Assembly (NCBI GenBank): GCA_903831935.1
Contig: CAIKZP010000110.1
Span: 1 to 36,579, forward strand
Direction: 5' to 3'
Source: an uncultured Bacteroidota bacterium
GTDB lineage: Bacteria > Bacteroidota > Bacteroidia > Chitinophagales > Chitinophagaceae
Length of the DNA: 36,579 bases
Shown: in pieces, positions 1 through 9,389 of the stretch
Layout of the letters: each line of letters opens with the position of its first letter
Position numbering within the stretch: position 1 is the stretch's first letter
Made by a program: the position numbers and the translations under genes
Notes under the pieces: generated by a model
What the model was told of the DNA's origin: nothing
What the model saw: the letters and a program-made list of their open reading frames with translations, nothing else
The model's database searches: none

Positions 1-62
1 TTCAAAACAAAATTCTGAGATTTACAAAAATCTTAATGTTAAGAAAACCAAATATTAACGGA

Positions 63-99
63 GAATAGTTTAGTTGGACTGAACACACCCAAACTATTC
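63..99. other. inverted repeat in gene-free left edge
   Basis: Bases 1-220 hold no convincing gene. The only structure seen is a perfect 9-bp inverted repeat (GAATAGTTT at 63-71, AAACTATTC at 91-99) with a 19-nt loop and no T-run after it, so it is not a good intrinsic terminator. The 10-mer GTACAAAAAT occurs twice just downstream (near 188 and 201) and once more near 1751, ahead of the second Rhs module. It may mark a shared module boundary. Confidence 0.35.
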
Positions 100-220
100 C
101 AATAATAAAAGAAGTAGAGTTCAACTTATAAATGCTCTTTAAAAAGAATAATTTTTTTTTTTAAAAGTTGTTATAGTTCTTTGATTAGTACAAAAATCAG
201 GTACAAAAATAGCTATCTGA

Positions 221-1243
221 ATGTCTACTGCTCTAAATAGTAATGTAGATGTGTCCATTGTTAATATCCAGTTGATGCATACCAGAGACCCACTTTTCGA
301 AGAAACCCATTATTATCCATTCGGGCTTACAATGGCGGGGATTAGTTCAAAAACTCCTGGAGCGTTAGTCAACAAGTTTAAATACAATGGAAAGGAGTTA
401 CAAAGTCAGGAATTCACTGATAAAAGTGGGTTGGAATTGTATGATTATGGGACAAGGATGCAAGATCCTCAAATTGGAAGTTGGCATACAATTGATCCAT
501 TAAGTGAATCATCAAGAAGATGGAGTCCCTATGCATATGGAGCAGATAATCCTATCAAATATATTGATGTTGATGGTATGTACTTTGATGATTTTTTTAA
601 TAAAAATGGACAATTTGTCATTCATACTGATACAAAAACAAATAATATATATATCGAGACTTCTAGTGGAAACAAACTTTTAACAGATGTGGACTTAAGT
701 ACAAAATCAAACCGTCAAGCAGTTGCCAATGTTGTTGGTTATTATGCTAATGAAGTTGGTATAAAAACAGAAGGTGGCGGAGGGGTTGGAATAATAGGAC
801 TTAATTCAAATCCTAATGGAGAGTCATACGAAAAGAATCCTGCATATACAAGTGGAAATGATATTTATATAAATAAGGCTGGAGGTAAGATACACAGCGA
901 ATTAGGGGATGCAAATAATTTGAAGAGTACACTTGAGCATGAGAAAGACCATAAAGACAAAGGTCAAGGTTTTAAGCCAATAGACAATATGGAACATGCG
1001 AATGTATACTTAGACCAAATTTCTAGCCCTACATTTGGCAAAGCAACTAGTTCATTTCAGTCAGGTATTTTAGGGTCGGTGGCCAAATTTCTTAAAGATG
1101 CAAGCACAAAAGATGGATACCAAGATTCTCGAATAAACAATTTTATTACAACTGCAAACAAGGCGATTTCAAAAACTTCATTTCAACTGAATTTAAAAAA
1201 TGATTATGGCACCCTGGATATTAATGTTCAAAAAAAGAAATAA
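221..1243 (+). CDS. orphan Rhs C-terminal module with HExxH metallopeptidase-like tail
   Basis: 340 residues. Residues about 15-120 are the end of an Rhs repeat-associated core as found in Bacteroidota: [38 protein letters not shown] and [12 protein letters not shown] are all present. The remaining ~220 residues are the variable C-terminal domain. They contain HEKDH (an HExxH zinc-protease motif) near residues 239-243, with further His and Glu downstream, which suggests a metallopeptidase-type polymorphic toxin. No exact family is recognised. The thousands of upstream Rhs residues are missing and stops lie just 5' of the ATG, so this is a displaced (orphan) cassette rather than a complete Rhs protein. 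The ATG at 221 falls close to where core homology begins, so the true start is uncertain. It overlaps the next gene by 20 nt, typical of a toxin/immunity pair. Confidence 0.75.
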   Translation: MSTALNSNVDVSIVNIQLMHTRDPLFEETHYYPFGLTMAGISSKTPGALVNKFKYNGKELQSQEFTDKSGLELYDYGTRMQDPQIGSWHTIDPLSESSRRWSPYAYGADNPIKYIDVDGMYFDDFFNKNGQFVIHTDTKTNNIYIETSSGNKLLTDVDLSTKSNRQAVANVVGYYANEVGIKTEGGGGVGIIGLNSNPNGESYEKNPAYTSGNDIYINKAGGKIHSELGDANNLKSTLEHEKDHKDKGQGFKPIDNMEHANVYLDQISSPTFGKATSSFQSGILGSVAKFLKDASTKDGYQDSRINNFITTANKAISKTSFQLNLKNDYGTLDINVQKKK

Positions 1244-1646
1244 AATAAGATATTCTTTGGCTTTAATATTGCTATTTGTAATACTTTGTTCATGTAATGG
1301 GAAAAAGTCAAGTGTGTTAATTCATAATAACAACTTTAAATTTTGGCAGATGATAGACACTAGTCATAAAATTTCGAAAACGATATATTATTTTGATAAA
1401 AACGAAAAATGGCTTGTTTTCAATCAGTATTCAAATAGTGAATTTAAGGCATATAACGCGGGGGATATTTTTTTGAATAGCAAATGGCATTTGATAAACG
1501 ATAGTATTTTTAACAACGGGATTGACAATAAAATTTTGTCACTTTCTGATACATTATTTGAGTTTACTAATAGAACAAATGGTAGAACAATATTAAAAGC
1601 ATATCCAGATAGTTTAATACCTATTGCATTTAGAAAAATTCAATAA
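1224..1646 (+). CDS. small lipoprotein, candidate immunity protein for the preceding toxin
   Basis: About 140 residues from the ATG at 1224. An in-frame start at 1200 exists but would put eight extra residues before the charged n-region, so 1224 is preferred. The N-terminus is a lipoprotein signal: FKKRNKIR, a hydrophobic stretch ([11 protein letters not shown]) and a lipobox-like LCSC. The mature part is rich in predicted strands with Trp and aromatic residues, reminiscent of small lipocalin-like proteins, but no family is recognised. The 20-nt overlap with the toxin-like gene indicates translational coupling. Immunity function is inferred from position, size and export signal. If correct, protection would act in the periplasm. 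Confidence 0.6.
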   Translation: MFKKRNKIRYSLALILLFVILCSCNGKKSSVLIHNNNFKFWQMIDTSHKISKTIYYFDKNEKWLVFNQYSNSEFKAYNAGDIFLNSKWHLINDSIFNNGIDNKILSLSDTLFEFTNRTNGRTILKAYPDSLIPIAFRKIQ

Positions 1647-1864
1647 CTTTTTCTATTTAATCTATAAAACTCGAAAAAGGATTTACTTTAATGCCTTAAA
1701 CTTTAAATTATAAAATTAAAACAGACAAAAATGTCCATAAACTTCTACCAGTACAAAAATTGCTTAAAAAAATTTGGTGCCTTTTTATAAGTAAGTAATG
1801 AAAAACTAGTTGTTAATTTTTTCTTTGAAAATTCATAAGTAACCTAATAAAATTCTTAACTTTT

Positions 1865-2776
1865 TTGGGACCCAGTTATTATCCATTCGGATTAATAATG
1901 AAAGTAATTGGGAAGGAAGGATCTGATGGATTGAAGAATAAGTTTAAGTATAATGGCAAAGAAGAACAAAGGAAAGAATTTAGTGACGGTAGTGGACTAG
2001 ATTTGTTTGATTATGTTGCTAGGATGTATGATGCGCAAATTGGAAGATGGCAAACACTTGACCCTTTAGCTGATAGGATGCGAAGATACTCGCCATACAA
2101 TTATGCATTTGATAATCCAATCCGTTTTATAGATCCAGATGGAACAATTCCTGGAGATTATTATAATGAAAATGGTAAACATATTGGAAACGATGGAATT
2201 GATGATGGTAAAAATTATGTGATCAAGACAACAAAGTCTACAACAGATGTTTACGGATCAGATAAGTATTCCGAAAAAGGCAATGTAGTTTCTATTTCTA
2301 AAGAAACAGCAGAAAAAACTGAGTCAGAAATTAAAAATGGAAATTTTTCAATAGATGTGATGAAAAATGTTGTTGAAGTTGGCTCAACAAATATAATTGA
2401 GAAAATGATAGGAATAGTTTCAAAAGATGATGGTACAGGAGGGACAATCTCTTCTAACAATAAAGAATATGGAGGCTTTGTTAAAAAAGGTGATGTAATA
2501 GAAGCTCAATCTGGGAAGATAGGGGATCCTTCAAAAAATATTAATGCTTCAATAAAAGGAGATGTTGATTTTCATAGCCATCCAAGTGGCACAAAAAAAA
2601 TAAGTATAGTTGGTGGAGGTATTGGAACCGGTCAATGGATTCAACCTCCATCAAGAACTGATATAAATACAGCAAGTGGGAAAGATAAAGTTTTTGCTAT
2701 GAAAGAAGGTACAATATATATCTATACAAACAAAGGTGTAGTGGCAACTTTTCCAATTTCAACTTTTAAAAAGTAA
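1865..2776 (+). CDS. orphan Rhs C-terminal module with JAB/JAMM-like metallopeptidase tail
   Basis: 303 residues if the TTG at 1865 is used. The first ATG (1898) lies inside the conserved core, and an in-frame TGA lies upstream at 1826, so this is a 5'-truncated Rhs cassette that may be silent unless recombined into a full-length rhs gene. Residues about 4-95 are the Rhs core end ([47 protein letters not shown]). The C-terminal domain carries DFHSHPSG and, about 20 residues later, PSRTDI. Together these give the HxHx(n)SxxD signature of JAB/MPN+ zinc isopeptidases, with candidate glutamates upstream. This matches the idea of the JAB-like toxins described in polymorphic toxin systems (Pfam Toxin-JAB type). 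The next gene starts 3 nt after its stop. Confidence 0.72.
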   Translation: MGPSYYPFGLIMKVIGKEGSDGLKNKFKYNGKEEQRKEFSDGSGLDLFDYVARMYDAQIGRWQTLDPLADRMRRYSPYNYAFDNPIRFIDPDGTIPGDYYNENGKHIGNDGIDDGKNYVIKTTKSTTDVYGSDKYSEKGNVVSISKETAEKTESEIKNGNFSIDVMKNVVEVGSTNIIEKMIGIVSKDDGTGGTISSNNKEYGGFVKKGDVIEAQSGKIGDPSKNINASIKGDVDFHSHPSGTKKISIVGGGIGTGQWIQPPSRTDINTASGKDKVFAMKEGTIYIYTNKGVVATFPISTFKK

Positions 2777-2779
2777 GTT

Positions 2780-3205
2780 ATGAAAAAAGTGGTTTTAATA
2801 TTTGGGTTATCAATATTATTTATATCTTTTAAAATCAATAATGATAGTGAATTGCTTTATGAACAAGCATTATTAAATCATTATTCTAATCATAAGACTG
2901 ATAAAATATATGTTTTAAAATGCTCTGATATTGAACTGAAGTCTAAAGTTGGTAAACATACTATTGTGGATATTAGTGATAATATAAAATCTTATTGTGG
3001 AAACGACTCGTCACTATATGCAATTAAACTTTTGCCAATTGAATCTAATAAAGGAAATTTCGAAATTACAATAATTGATTATCTAATAAAAATTCATGCT
3101 GGCGAAATTACAATGAGTAATGCCGGTAGCGTGATTTATAGATACAAGTACGAAGGTTCAAAAAACAGGTATAAGATGATTAAAAAAATAAAGTATCCCT
3201 TTTAG
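2780..3205 (+). CDS. small exported protein, candidate immunity partner of the JAMM-like toxin
   Basis: 141 residues, starting 3 nt after the toxin-like gene ends, so probably translationally coupled. The N-terminus (MKKVVLIFGLSILFISF) is a short positively charged hydrophobic signal or anchor without an obvious lipobox Cys. The rest is lysine-rich with two cysteines (around residues 49 and 73), alternating hydrophobic stretches and a basic C-terminus. No family is recognised. Assignment as immunity protein rests on gene order, which mirrors the first module (toxin cassette, then a small exported protein). It could instead be an unrelated passenger of the island. Confidence 0.5.
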   Translation: MKKVVLIFGLSILFISFKINNDSELLYEQALLNHYSNHKTDKIYVLKCSDIELKSKVGKHTIVDISDNIKSYCGNDSSLYAIKLLPIESNKGNFEITIIDYLIKIHAGEITMSNAGSVIYRYKYEGSKNRYKMIKKIKYPF

Positions 3206-3263
3206 AAAAATATGGACAATATAGAATCTTGACTTTGTAGATTATGACTAAAGGGATAGACTA

Positions 3264-3668
3264 GTGATGTTACAAGATGCAAATTTAGCTAAACAAAACA
3301 AGTGGTTAGTTAGAAATACCATCAACCTATTGGATTGGATAAATAAAGTCGCATTTCCTGTTGCAATGGTAACGGATGCACTTCAATTCGGCATCGCAAT
3401 AAAAACTGATATCCAACAAGGAACAGGAGGAGTTTATACTATAGTTACAGGGGCAAAAGTTGCCGGGGGATGGGCTGGGGCTTGGGCTGCAGATCAAGCA
3501 GGCAATGCACTTGGTGCAGGATTTGGTTCTTTATTTCCAGCGCCAGGAATAGCTATTTGTGGATTTATAGGTGGAATGGGTGGAGGTATTTGAGGTGCTA
3601 TACAAGGTTCATCAGCTGGAGAAAAAATGGGTAAAAGTGTAATAGAATTAAAAGATCAACAACCATGA
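3264..3668 (+). pseudogene. glycine-rich membrane-active-like toxin C-terminal fragment, interrupted by in-frame TGA
   Basis: The frame starting GTG (3264) or ATG (3267) encodes about 109 residues to a TGA at 3591-3593. The same frame then continues with protein-like sequence for 24 codons to a TGA at 3666-3668. The C-terminal half is dominated by Gly/Ala with hydrophobic residues (GAKVAGGWAGAWAADQAGNA, then GFIGGMGGG), a glycine-zipper pattern typical of pore-forming or membrane-inserting toxin tails. The Rhs core seen in the other two modules is absent; an in-frame TAA lies just upstream at 3249. A single substitution (for example GGA to TGA at 3591) would explain the premature stop. The final stop overlaps the ATG of the following gene (ATGA), the usual layout of a toxin/immunity pair. 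Confidence 0.6.
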
Positions 3669-4165
3669 AACTTCAAATAGAAAGCATAGGAAAATCATTG
3701 TTGGTATCAACAGAAAACTTGAGTAAAGGAGACCTGAATATAAAGGAAAAAGTTTATGAACTAATAATGTTACGATCATTAAATAAAAATTCCGTTTGTT
3801 GTATTACAATTAAACCTCAATTTTATTCTTTGGGCATTGAAATTAAAGGAGGTTATTCTGTAAATGTTAATTGAACTCAACTTTTAGTAAATGAAATTGA
3901 AAGTTGTACCCCAGAGTTAATACATGAAATTGCCATTTCTGAAGAGTTTAGTAGAAATCTGTTTATCGTTGTAAATAATAAATAGAAGTTATTGCAAGCT
4001 GAGTTATCTGATGTATTAATGGGGATAAAAGAAAGAACTTCGGAATCTCCATTTGAGTTGTTTTTTTGTGTGAACGATGGCGACAGTTTATGTATTCGGA
4101 ATAGTGAAATTATAGAAGCTGATATTCGTGGAATTGACTCTAATCCTTCCCTCTTACTGAGATAA
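3665..4165 (+). pseudogene. decayed immunity-like gene with two in-frame stops
   Basis: The ATG at 3665 opens a frame of 69 residues ending at TGA 3872-3874. The same frame resumes with protein-like sequence to TAG 3983-3985 and again to TAA 4163-4165. The intact gene would have encoded about 166 residues, ending in a segment with SPFELFFCVNDGDSL and IEADIRGIDSN. No frameshift is needed, so decay is by nonsense changes alone (for example TGG to TGA and CAG to TAG). It overlaps the broken toxin by 4 nt. No family is recognised; the immunity role is inferred from the arrangement. Programmed readthrough is possible but less likely, because the neighbour is also broken. Confidence 0.6.
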
Positions 4166-4333
4166 ATATTGCAAAGTATCGTTTTGATAGATTGTTCCTA
4201 CAAAATATGTTAATATGGTAGTTTTATTGGCCATATTATCAATCGACTTCTTTTGTAAAATATTTACGCTCACTTGCTTAAATGTCTCACTACCCTTTTG
4301 TGAGGCATTGTATTTTTTAAAAGCTCCTTCTAA
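4154..4333 (-). pseudogene. possible 3' remnant of an unrecognised gene
   Basis: On the minus strand a 59-codon frame with protein-like composition runs from just after a TAA (4334-4336) to a TAA at 4154-4156, including SETFKQVSVNILQKK and TTILTYFVGTIYQND. It has no plausible start codon, so it looks like the last part of a gene whose 5' portion was lost where the FAD-enzyme region begins. Its stop overlaps the end of the decayed immunity gene by 12 nt. It may equally be chance, since the stretch is short. No family is recognised. The 220-bp gap 4166-4385 holds nothing else convincing. Confidence 0.3.
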
Positions 4334-4348
4334 TTAATCTATATTTTG

Positions 4349-4369
4349 CAACTTAATAGTTGATTTTTT
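4349..4369 (+). terminator. weak intrinsic terminator candidate at the island border
   Basis: CAACT (4349-4353), loop TAAT, AGTTG (4358-4362), then A and a run of six T. The stem is only 5 bp and AT-leaning, so it is weak. It would stop plus-strand transcription of the decayed module before it runs antisense into the FAD enzyme. Confidence 0.3.
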
Positions 4370-4385
4370 AAGGACTAAAATTATC

Positions 4386-5861
4386 TTAGTTTTTAATTTT
4401 CTGCGGCACCAATCTTTCAGCAATTTTATTAGCATCTTCTGCACCACGCAAACCACCTTCGTGGTATTCTGCGTCTTCATTAACATCCCATAAATCATAT
4501 AACTCTTCGCCAGCAATAATATTTTTGGCAGCTAACATAGCGGTCATCATAGAATGGTCTTGGTTATTGTATTTGTGCATACCATTTCTACCCACCAAAT
4601 ATAAACCAGGATAGGCTTTTAGGGCCTGACGTACGTCTTCTACATTTTGTTTGTAAGAGTGGTCGTACACGGGATACGCTTTTGGTTGACGCACCACATA
4701 GCCATCTACTACAGCCGAGCCTTTGGTTAATCCTATTTGTTCAATTTCTTTTTTGCCTAAGTTTATTAATGTTTCATCAGAACTAGTCCACAAACCATCT
4801 CCTTCAAAACAAAAATATTCTAAACCATAACAAGCCATTTCAGGATCTGGAACCATATAAGGACTCCATGATTTAAAATTTTGCACGCGTCCAACTTGTA
4901 CACTTGGATCGTGAATATAAATCCAGTTATCGTTAAATGCATCTTCGTCTTTACAAATTAATACCACTGTTACAAAATCGCGGTAACCCAATGCCTGCGA
5001 AGACTTTAACGGTTCTGCAGGAAATTGTGGTGCTACTGTTGGAATTAATTCGCGCATTGGTGCAGAAGAAAGTACATAATCAAATCCTTCAAAAGTTCTA
5101 TTGTCTGTTGTATGTACCGTCCATTTATTATCGGCTTGTGCAATATCTTTTACCCCTGTATTCATTTCAACTTGCACGCCCATTTTAATACATTTTTCGG
5201 TGCAAGCTTCCCACATCATTCCTGGACCTTTTTTAGGATACCTGAATGAATCAATGAGTGTTTTAATTACTTTATCATTACCAGTTGCTTTGGGCTTAAA
5301 AACGGCATTCCAAATAGCACTACTTAAAGACAAACCTTTAATACGTTGCGCCGCCCAATCGGCAGAAATTTCTTTACAGGGAATTCCCCAAACTTTTTCG
5401 GTATAAGTTCTAAAAAAAATATTGAATAGTCTTTTACCAAATTGATTGGTTACCCAGTCTTCGAAATTTGTTGGATTTTTTACAGGAAATACTTTGGCAT
5501 TTAAATAACTCAACACACACAAACAACTTTCCCAAATACCCAATTTCATTAGGGCTTCAAATGCTACTAATGGATATGAAAAGAATTTTTTGTTATAATA
5601 TATTCTTGAACTTCTAGGACGCTCCAACATTTCATCACCCAATATTTCGGTCCAAAAATCTTCTACTTCTTTAGATTTTGAAAAAAATCGGTGACCGCCA
5701 ATATCAAAACTATATCCTTTATAAGTTTCTGTTCTTGAGATTCCGCCAACATAAGTAGGGTCTTTTTCAAACACCACTACTGATTGATTGGCTTTACCCA
5801 ATAGATAGGCTGCTGTTAATCCTGCCGGACCTGCTCCTATAATGGCAACTTTTTTCTGCAT
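4386..5861 (-). CDS. FAD-dependent oxidoreductase, UDP-galactopyranose mutase/protoporphyrinogen-oxidase-like
   Basis: 491 residues. The N-terminus is a canonical dinucleotide-binding fold: [19 protein letters not shown] (GxGxxG, residues ~5-23), then an acidic residue in VVVFEKDP and the second FAD motif [22 protein letters not shown] (key residues GG, R and GGH). The motif [10 protein letters not shown] and the central [17 protein letters not shown] segment are typical of amine-oxidase/UDP-galactopyranose-mutase-like enzymes often found beside glycan genes in Bacteroidota. Expected cytoplasmic, acting on a nucleotide sugar or lipid-linked substrate; the precise substrate cannot be read from sequence. 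It is monocistronic and divergent from the ElaA gene (133-bp shared intergenic region). The start at 5861 is well supported because the Rossmann strand begins at residue 4. Confidence 0.8.
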   Translation of the reverse strand: MQKKVAIIGAGPAGLTAAYLLGKANQSVVVFEKDPTYVGGISRTETYKGYSFDIGGHRFFSKSKEVEDFWTEILGDEMLERPRSSRIYYNKKFFSYPLVAFEALMKLGIWESCLCVLSYLNAKVFPVKNPTNFEDWVTNQFGKRLFNIFFRTYTEKVWGIPCKEISADWAAQRIKGLSLSSAIWNAVFKPKATGNDKVIKTLIDSFRYPKKGPGMMWEACTEKCIKMGVQVEMNTGVKDIAQADNKWTVHTTDNRTFEGFDYVLSSAPMRELIPTVAPQFPAEPLKSSQALGYRDFVTVVLICKDEDAFNDNWIYIHDPSVQVGRVQNFKSWSPYMVPDPEMACYGLEYFCFEGDGLWTSSDETLINLGKKEIEQIGLTKGSAVVDGYVVRQPKAYPVYDHSYKQNVEDVRQALKAYPGLYLVGRNGMHKYNNQDHSMMTAMLAAKNIIAGEELYDLWDVNEDAEYHEGGLRGAEDANKIAERLVPQKIKN

Positions 5862-5933
5862 AAATTTGATTCTGATAAATAAACCCTGCTATTGCAAGGT
5901 TGCAAAGGTGTAAAATAATTGTGGTTCTACCAT

Positions 5934-5941
5934 TAGTTTTG
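5934..5941 (+). promoter_or_regulatory. putative -7 promoter element for the ElaA-like gene
   Basis: TAGTTTTG fits the Bacteroidota -7 consensus TAnnTTTG and lies 53 nt upstream of the ATG at 5995. No well-placed -33 TTTG was found, so confidence is low. A perfect 10-bp palindrome CGAATATTCG (5983-5992) sits immediately before the start codon, where it could mask the ribosome entry site. Confidence 0.3.
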
Positions 5942-5994
5942 CAGTAGATTGGCTTTTTTTAAAAAAATTCATCGCAATTAGACGAATATTCGAT

Positions 5995-6462
5995 ATGACT
6001 AAGCAAGAAATTAAATGGGAATGCAAAGCCTTTGCAGACCTTAGCCCAATTGAATTATATGCCATCTTACATTTAAGGATGGAAGTGTTTGTAATAGAAC
6101 AAAACTGCATATTTCAAGACAATGATTACAAAGACCCTAAATGCCATCATTTAATGGCTTGGGATGGCAATCTATTGGTTGCTTATGCTCGAATGGTACC
6201 AAAAGGCGTTTCTTATGCAGATCATCCTTCTATTGGCCGCGTGGTTAACAAACAAAGCCATCGGCAATTAGGCTTGGGTAAAGAATTGATGCAGCATTCA
6301 ATTAATCAATGCGAAAATTTGTTTGGCAAGGGATCAATTAAAATTGGCGCACAATTGTATTTAAAAAGGTTTTACGAATCATTTGGATTTATACAAACAA
6401 GCGATATTTATTTAGAAGACGATATAGACCATATAGAAATGATACGTCCTTTACAAGCCTAA
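5995..6462 (+). CDS. elaA: ElaA-family GNAT N-acetyltransferase
   Basis: 155 residues, the normal ElaA length. It follows the family pattern closely: LYAILHLRMEVFVIEQNC near the N-terminus, the acidic FQDNDYKDP segment, HLMAWDG, VAYARMVP, the acetyl-CoA region around IGRVVN...GLGKELM (pyrophosphate-binding R/Q-x-x-G-x-G/A-like turn), IGAQLYLKRFYESFGF and a final ED.IDHIEM. It transfers an acetyl group from acetyl-CoA to an unknown amine acceptor; the physiological substrate of ElaA is not settled. It is convergent with uvrA and overlaps its 3' end by 12 nt. Confidence 0.9.
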   Translation: MTKQEIKWECKAFADLSPIELYAILHLRMEVFVIEQNCIFQDNDYKDPKCHHLMAWDGNLLVAYARMVPKGVSYADHPSIGRVVNKQSHRQLGLGKELMQHSINQCENLFGKGSIKIGAQLYLKRFYESFGFIQTSDIYLEDDIDHIEMIRPLQA

Positions 6463-9339
6463 TTCAATTTTCAAAAAACGGGCTGTATGACTTTCTTTGT
6501 TGTTAACCATTGCTTCTGGTGTTCCTTCAAATAAAATTCGTCCTCCCCCATCACCACCTTCAGGACCTAAATCTATGAGGTGATCTGCCACTTTTATCAC
6601 ATCTAAATTGTGTTCAATTACTAAAACAGAATTCCCTCTATCAACAAGTTTATTTAGTACATCTAACAAATGTTGGATGTCTTGAAAATGTAAGCCTGTT
6701 GTTGGCTCGTCTAAAATATAAAATGTTTTACCTGTATCTTTTTTTCCTAATTCAGTAGAAAGTTTAACACGCTGCGCTTCTCCCCCACTAAGGGTTACAG
6801 CCGATTGGCCTAGTGTAATATATCCTAGACCTACGTCTTGCAACACTTTTATTTTTCTATAAATAAATGGTACCGCTTGAAAAAATTCACAAGCTTCATC
6901 TACCGTCATATTTAATACATCACTAATAGATTTTCCTTTGTACCTAATTTCTAGTGTTTCGCGATTATAACGTTTGCCATTGCATTTTTCGCAGTGCACA
7001 TAAACATCTGGCAAGAAGTTCATTTCAATCGTACGCATTCCTCCACCTTCACACATATCACACCTTCCGCCTTTTACATTGAAAGAAAAACGGCCTGCAT
7101 TGTATCCCCTAATTTTAGCTTCGGGCACAGCCGAAAACAAGGTGCGTATTTCAGTAAAGAATCCACAATAGGTTGCAGGATTACTTCTGGGTGTTCTGCC
7201 AATGGGAGACTGGTCTATTTCAATTACTTTGTCGATATTTTCTAAACCTTTAATGCTTTTATAATCCATTGGGCTAACCCGACTATCGTAACAATGCTTT
7301 GATAGCAAGGGATACAGGGTTTCGTTAATAAGGGTAGATTTTCCACTGCCACTTACACCACTTACTACTACTAATTTTTCTAGCGGAATTTGAACCGATA
7401 CATTTTTTAAATTATTTCCAGTAGCACCTTTAATTTCAATGGACTTTCCATTGCCCTTTCTTCTTTCTTTTGGAATTGGAATTGATTTTGCACCACTTAA
7501 ATATTGGGCCGTATCTGAATTACTTAATAGTACTTCTTGTGGTGTTCCTGCTGCTACAATCTCTCCGCCATGCACACCTGCTTTGGGGCCAATGTCTACC
7601 AAATAATCGGCAGCCATCATAATATCTTTATCGTGCTCTACTACTAAAACACTGTTTCCTATATCTCTTAAATTTTGTAAAGCCAAAATCAAACGATGGT
7701 TGTCTCGTTGGTGTAACCCTATAGATGGCTCGTCTAATACATAGGTAATTCCTTGTAATTGCGAACCAATTTGTGTGGCCAATCTAATTCGCTGAGACTC
7801 TCCCCCACTAAGGCTTCTAGATGGTCGGTCTAATGATAAATAGGTTAATCCAACGTCTAATAAAAACTGTAGTCGTTCTCGTATTTCTTTTAAAATATCT
7901 TTTGCAATAGCATTTTGCTTTTTACTCAACCTTTCTTCTATACCATCAAACCAAACAATTAATTTATTTAAATTTAAATGGCTGAGTTCTGCAATATTTT
8001 TTTCGTCAACTTTAAACCAAAGACTTTCTTGTTTTAACCTTGCCCCATTGCATGTAGGACATTTTTTTAATTCCATAAATTGCTCTACCCATTCGCGCAG
8101 CGCTTCGGTACTACCAGTGCCTGCATACCAACGATTGAGCATGGGAATAATTCCTTCAAATTCTCCTTCATAAGGTTTACCTGGAATAGCTGCTGATTCT
8201 AATACTTCTTCGTCAGAAATAATTCCGTCTGCATTTCCGTATAATAAAATATTCAAAGACGCTACAGGCATTTCTTTGATTGGCTTGTCTAAACTGATTT
8301 TATTTTTCTTAGCCAATATTTCTACATTGCGAAACATATAAGCTTCGCGCTGTTCGCCCAAAGGCGCTATACCACCAGCTTTCACGCTTAAAGTCTGATC
8401 GGGTAAAATAGCAGACAAACTAATGGTATGAATATTTCCTAAACCCTTACAAGTTGGGCAAGCACCATAAGGCGAGTTAAAAGAAAATGCATTGGGCGAT
8501 GGTTCTTCGTAACTAATACCTGTTTCTTCGCACATTAATTGTTTAGAAAATTGAACCACTTTATTGGTATCGTTCACCAATAAAAAAAGCAAGTCCTTAC
8601 CCATTTTTAAAGTTTGCTGTATGCTTTGACTAAGTCGTACACGCATATCTGCAGTTACTGCTAATCGATCAATGACTACTTCAATATCATGAATTTTATA
8701 TCGATCAACTTGTAGTTTTGCAGTGAGATCCATTACTTCTCCATCAACTCTAACTTTTAAAAATCCTTTTTTACGAATGTCTTCGAACAGCTCTCTGTAA
8801 TGACCTTTACGGCCTCTTATTAAAGGCGCGAGTAAGGATATTTTTTTATTTAAAAAACGCTCCATGATATTTTCAACGATTTCTTCTTCGCTGAATTTGA
8901 CCATTTTTTTTCCAGTATTGTAACTATACGCTTCTCCAACCCTGGCAAACAATAAGCGCATAAAATCATACACTTCTGTTACCGTTCCAACGGTTGATCT
9001 TGGATTTTTATTGGTGGTTTTTTGTTCGATAGAAATTACCGGACTTAGGCCTGTAATTTTGTCTACATCGGGCCTTTCCATATCACCCATAAATTGGCGT
9101 GCATAGGCGCTAAAGCTTTCCATGTATCTGCGCTGGCCTTCATTATAAATTGTATCGAAAGCAAGCGAAGATTTTCCACTGCCACTTACACCAGTAAATA
9201 CCACCAATTTATTTTTGGGTACCGATATATCAATATTTTTTAAATTATGTTCCCTTGCCCCAAAAACTTCAATGAATTCTTCGGGTGGTACAGGAGCTGC
9301 TATTTTAGAAGGCTTATTTGCCGATACTTTTTTTGCCAT
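6451..9339 (-). CDS. uvrA: excinuclease ABC subunit A
   Basis: Start taken at the ATG at 9339 (MAKKVSANKPSK...), giving 962 residues. An in-frame ATG ten codons upstream (9369) adds an unconserved MFVHLTFKRI and falls in the promoter region. The duplicated ABC ATPase of UvrA is clear: Walker A GVSGSGKSSLAF (~50-60), zinc-finger Cys pairs (CPTCKG, CPTCNG), first signature LSGGESQR, DEPSIGLHQRD, second Walker A GVSGSGKSTL, the third zinc module CDMCEGGG...CEKCNGKRYN, second signature LSGGEAQR and DEPTTGLHFQD. It recognises bulky DNA lesions with UvrB for nucleotide-excision repair in the cytoplasm. Length and motifs are complete. A long palindrome lies upstream (9390-9416). Confidence 0.97.
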   Translation of the reverse strand: MAKKVSANKPSKIAAPVPPEEFIEVFGAREHNLKNIDISVPKNKLVVFTGVSGSGKSSLAFDTIYNEGQRRYMESFSAYARQFMGDMERPDVDKITGLSPVISIEQKTTNKNPRSTVGTVTEVYDFMRLLFARVGEAYSYNTGKKMVKFSEEEIVENIMERFLNKKISLLAPLIRGRKGHYRELFEDIRKKGFLKVRVDGEVMDLTAKLQVDRYKIHDIEVVIDRLAVTADMRVRLSQSIQQTLKMGKDLLFLLVNDTNKVVQFSKQLMCEETGISYEEPSPNAFSFNSPYGACPTCKGLGNIHTISLSAILPDQTLSVKAGGIAPLGEQREAYMFRNVEILAKKNKISLDKPIKEMPVASLNILLYGNADGIISDEEVLESAAIPGKPYEGEFEGIIPMLNRWYAGTGSTEALREWVEQFMELKKCPTCNGARLKQESLWFKVDEKNIAELSHLNLNKLIVWFDGIEERLSKKQNAIAKDILKEIRERLQFLLDVGLTYLSLDRPSRSLSGGESQRIRLATQIGSQLQGITYVLDEPSIGLHQRDNHRLILALQNLRDIGNSVLVVEHDKDIMMAADYLVDIGPKAGVHGGEIVAAGTPQEVLLSNSDTAQYLSGAKSIPIPKERRKGNGKSIEIKGATGNNLKNVSVQIPLEKLVVVSGVSGSGKSTLINETLYPLLSKHCYDSRVSPMDYKSIKGLENIDKVIEIDQSPIGRTPRSNPATYCGFFTEIRTLFSAVPEAKIRGYNAGRFSFNVKGGRCDMCEGGGMRTIEMNFLPDVYVHCEKCNGKRYNRETLEIRYKGKSISDVLNMTVDEACEFFQAVPFIYRKIKVLQDVGLGYITLGQSAVTLSGGEAQRVKLSTELGKKDTGKTFYILDEPTTGLHFQDIQHLLDVLNKLVDRGNSVLVIEHNLDVIKVADHLIDLGPEGGDGGGRILFEGTPEAMVNNKESHTARFLKIELGL

Positions 9340-9389
9340 GATGCGCTTAAAGGTTAAATGTACAAACATTGCAAAAGCTAATAAGTTTT

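Noticed and set aside
221-2776. A single large Rhs gene broken by frameshifts
   Set aside because: The two cores overlap in content (both start near YYPFGL) and carry different tails, so they are separate cassettes, not pieces of one gene.
3264-4165. Stop-codon readthrough or selenocysteine insertion as an explanation of the three in-frame stops
   Set aside because: Both TGA and TAG occur, in two adjacent small genes, with no SECIS-like context sought or seen; simple decay explains all three.
4211-4238. 8-bp inverted repeat TAATATGG/CCATATTA as a terminator
   Set aside because: It is AT-rich, has a 12-nt loop and no T-run, and lies inside the possible minus-strand remnant.
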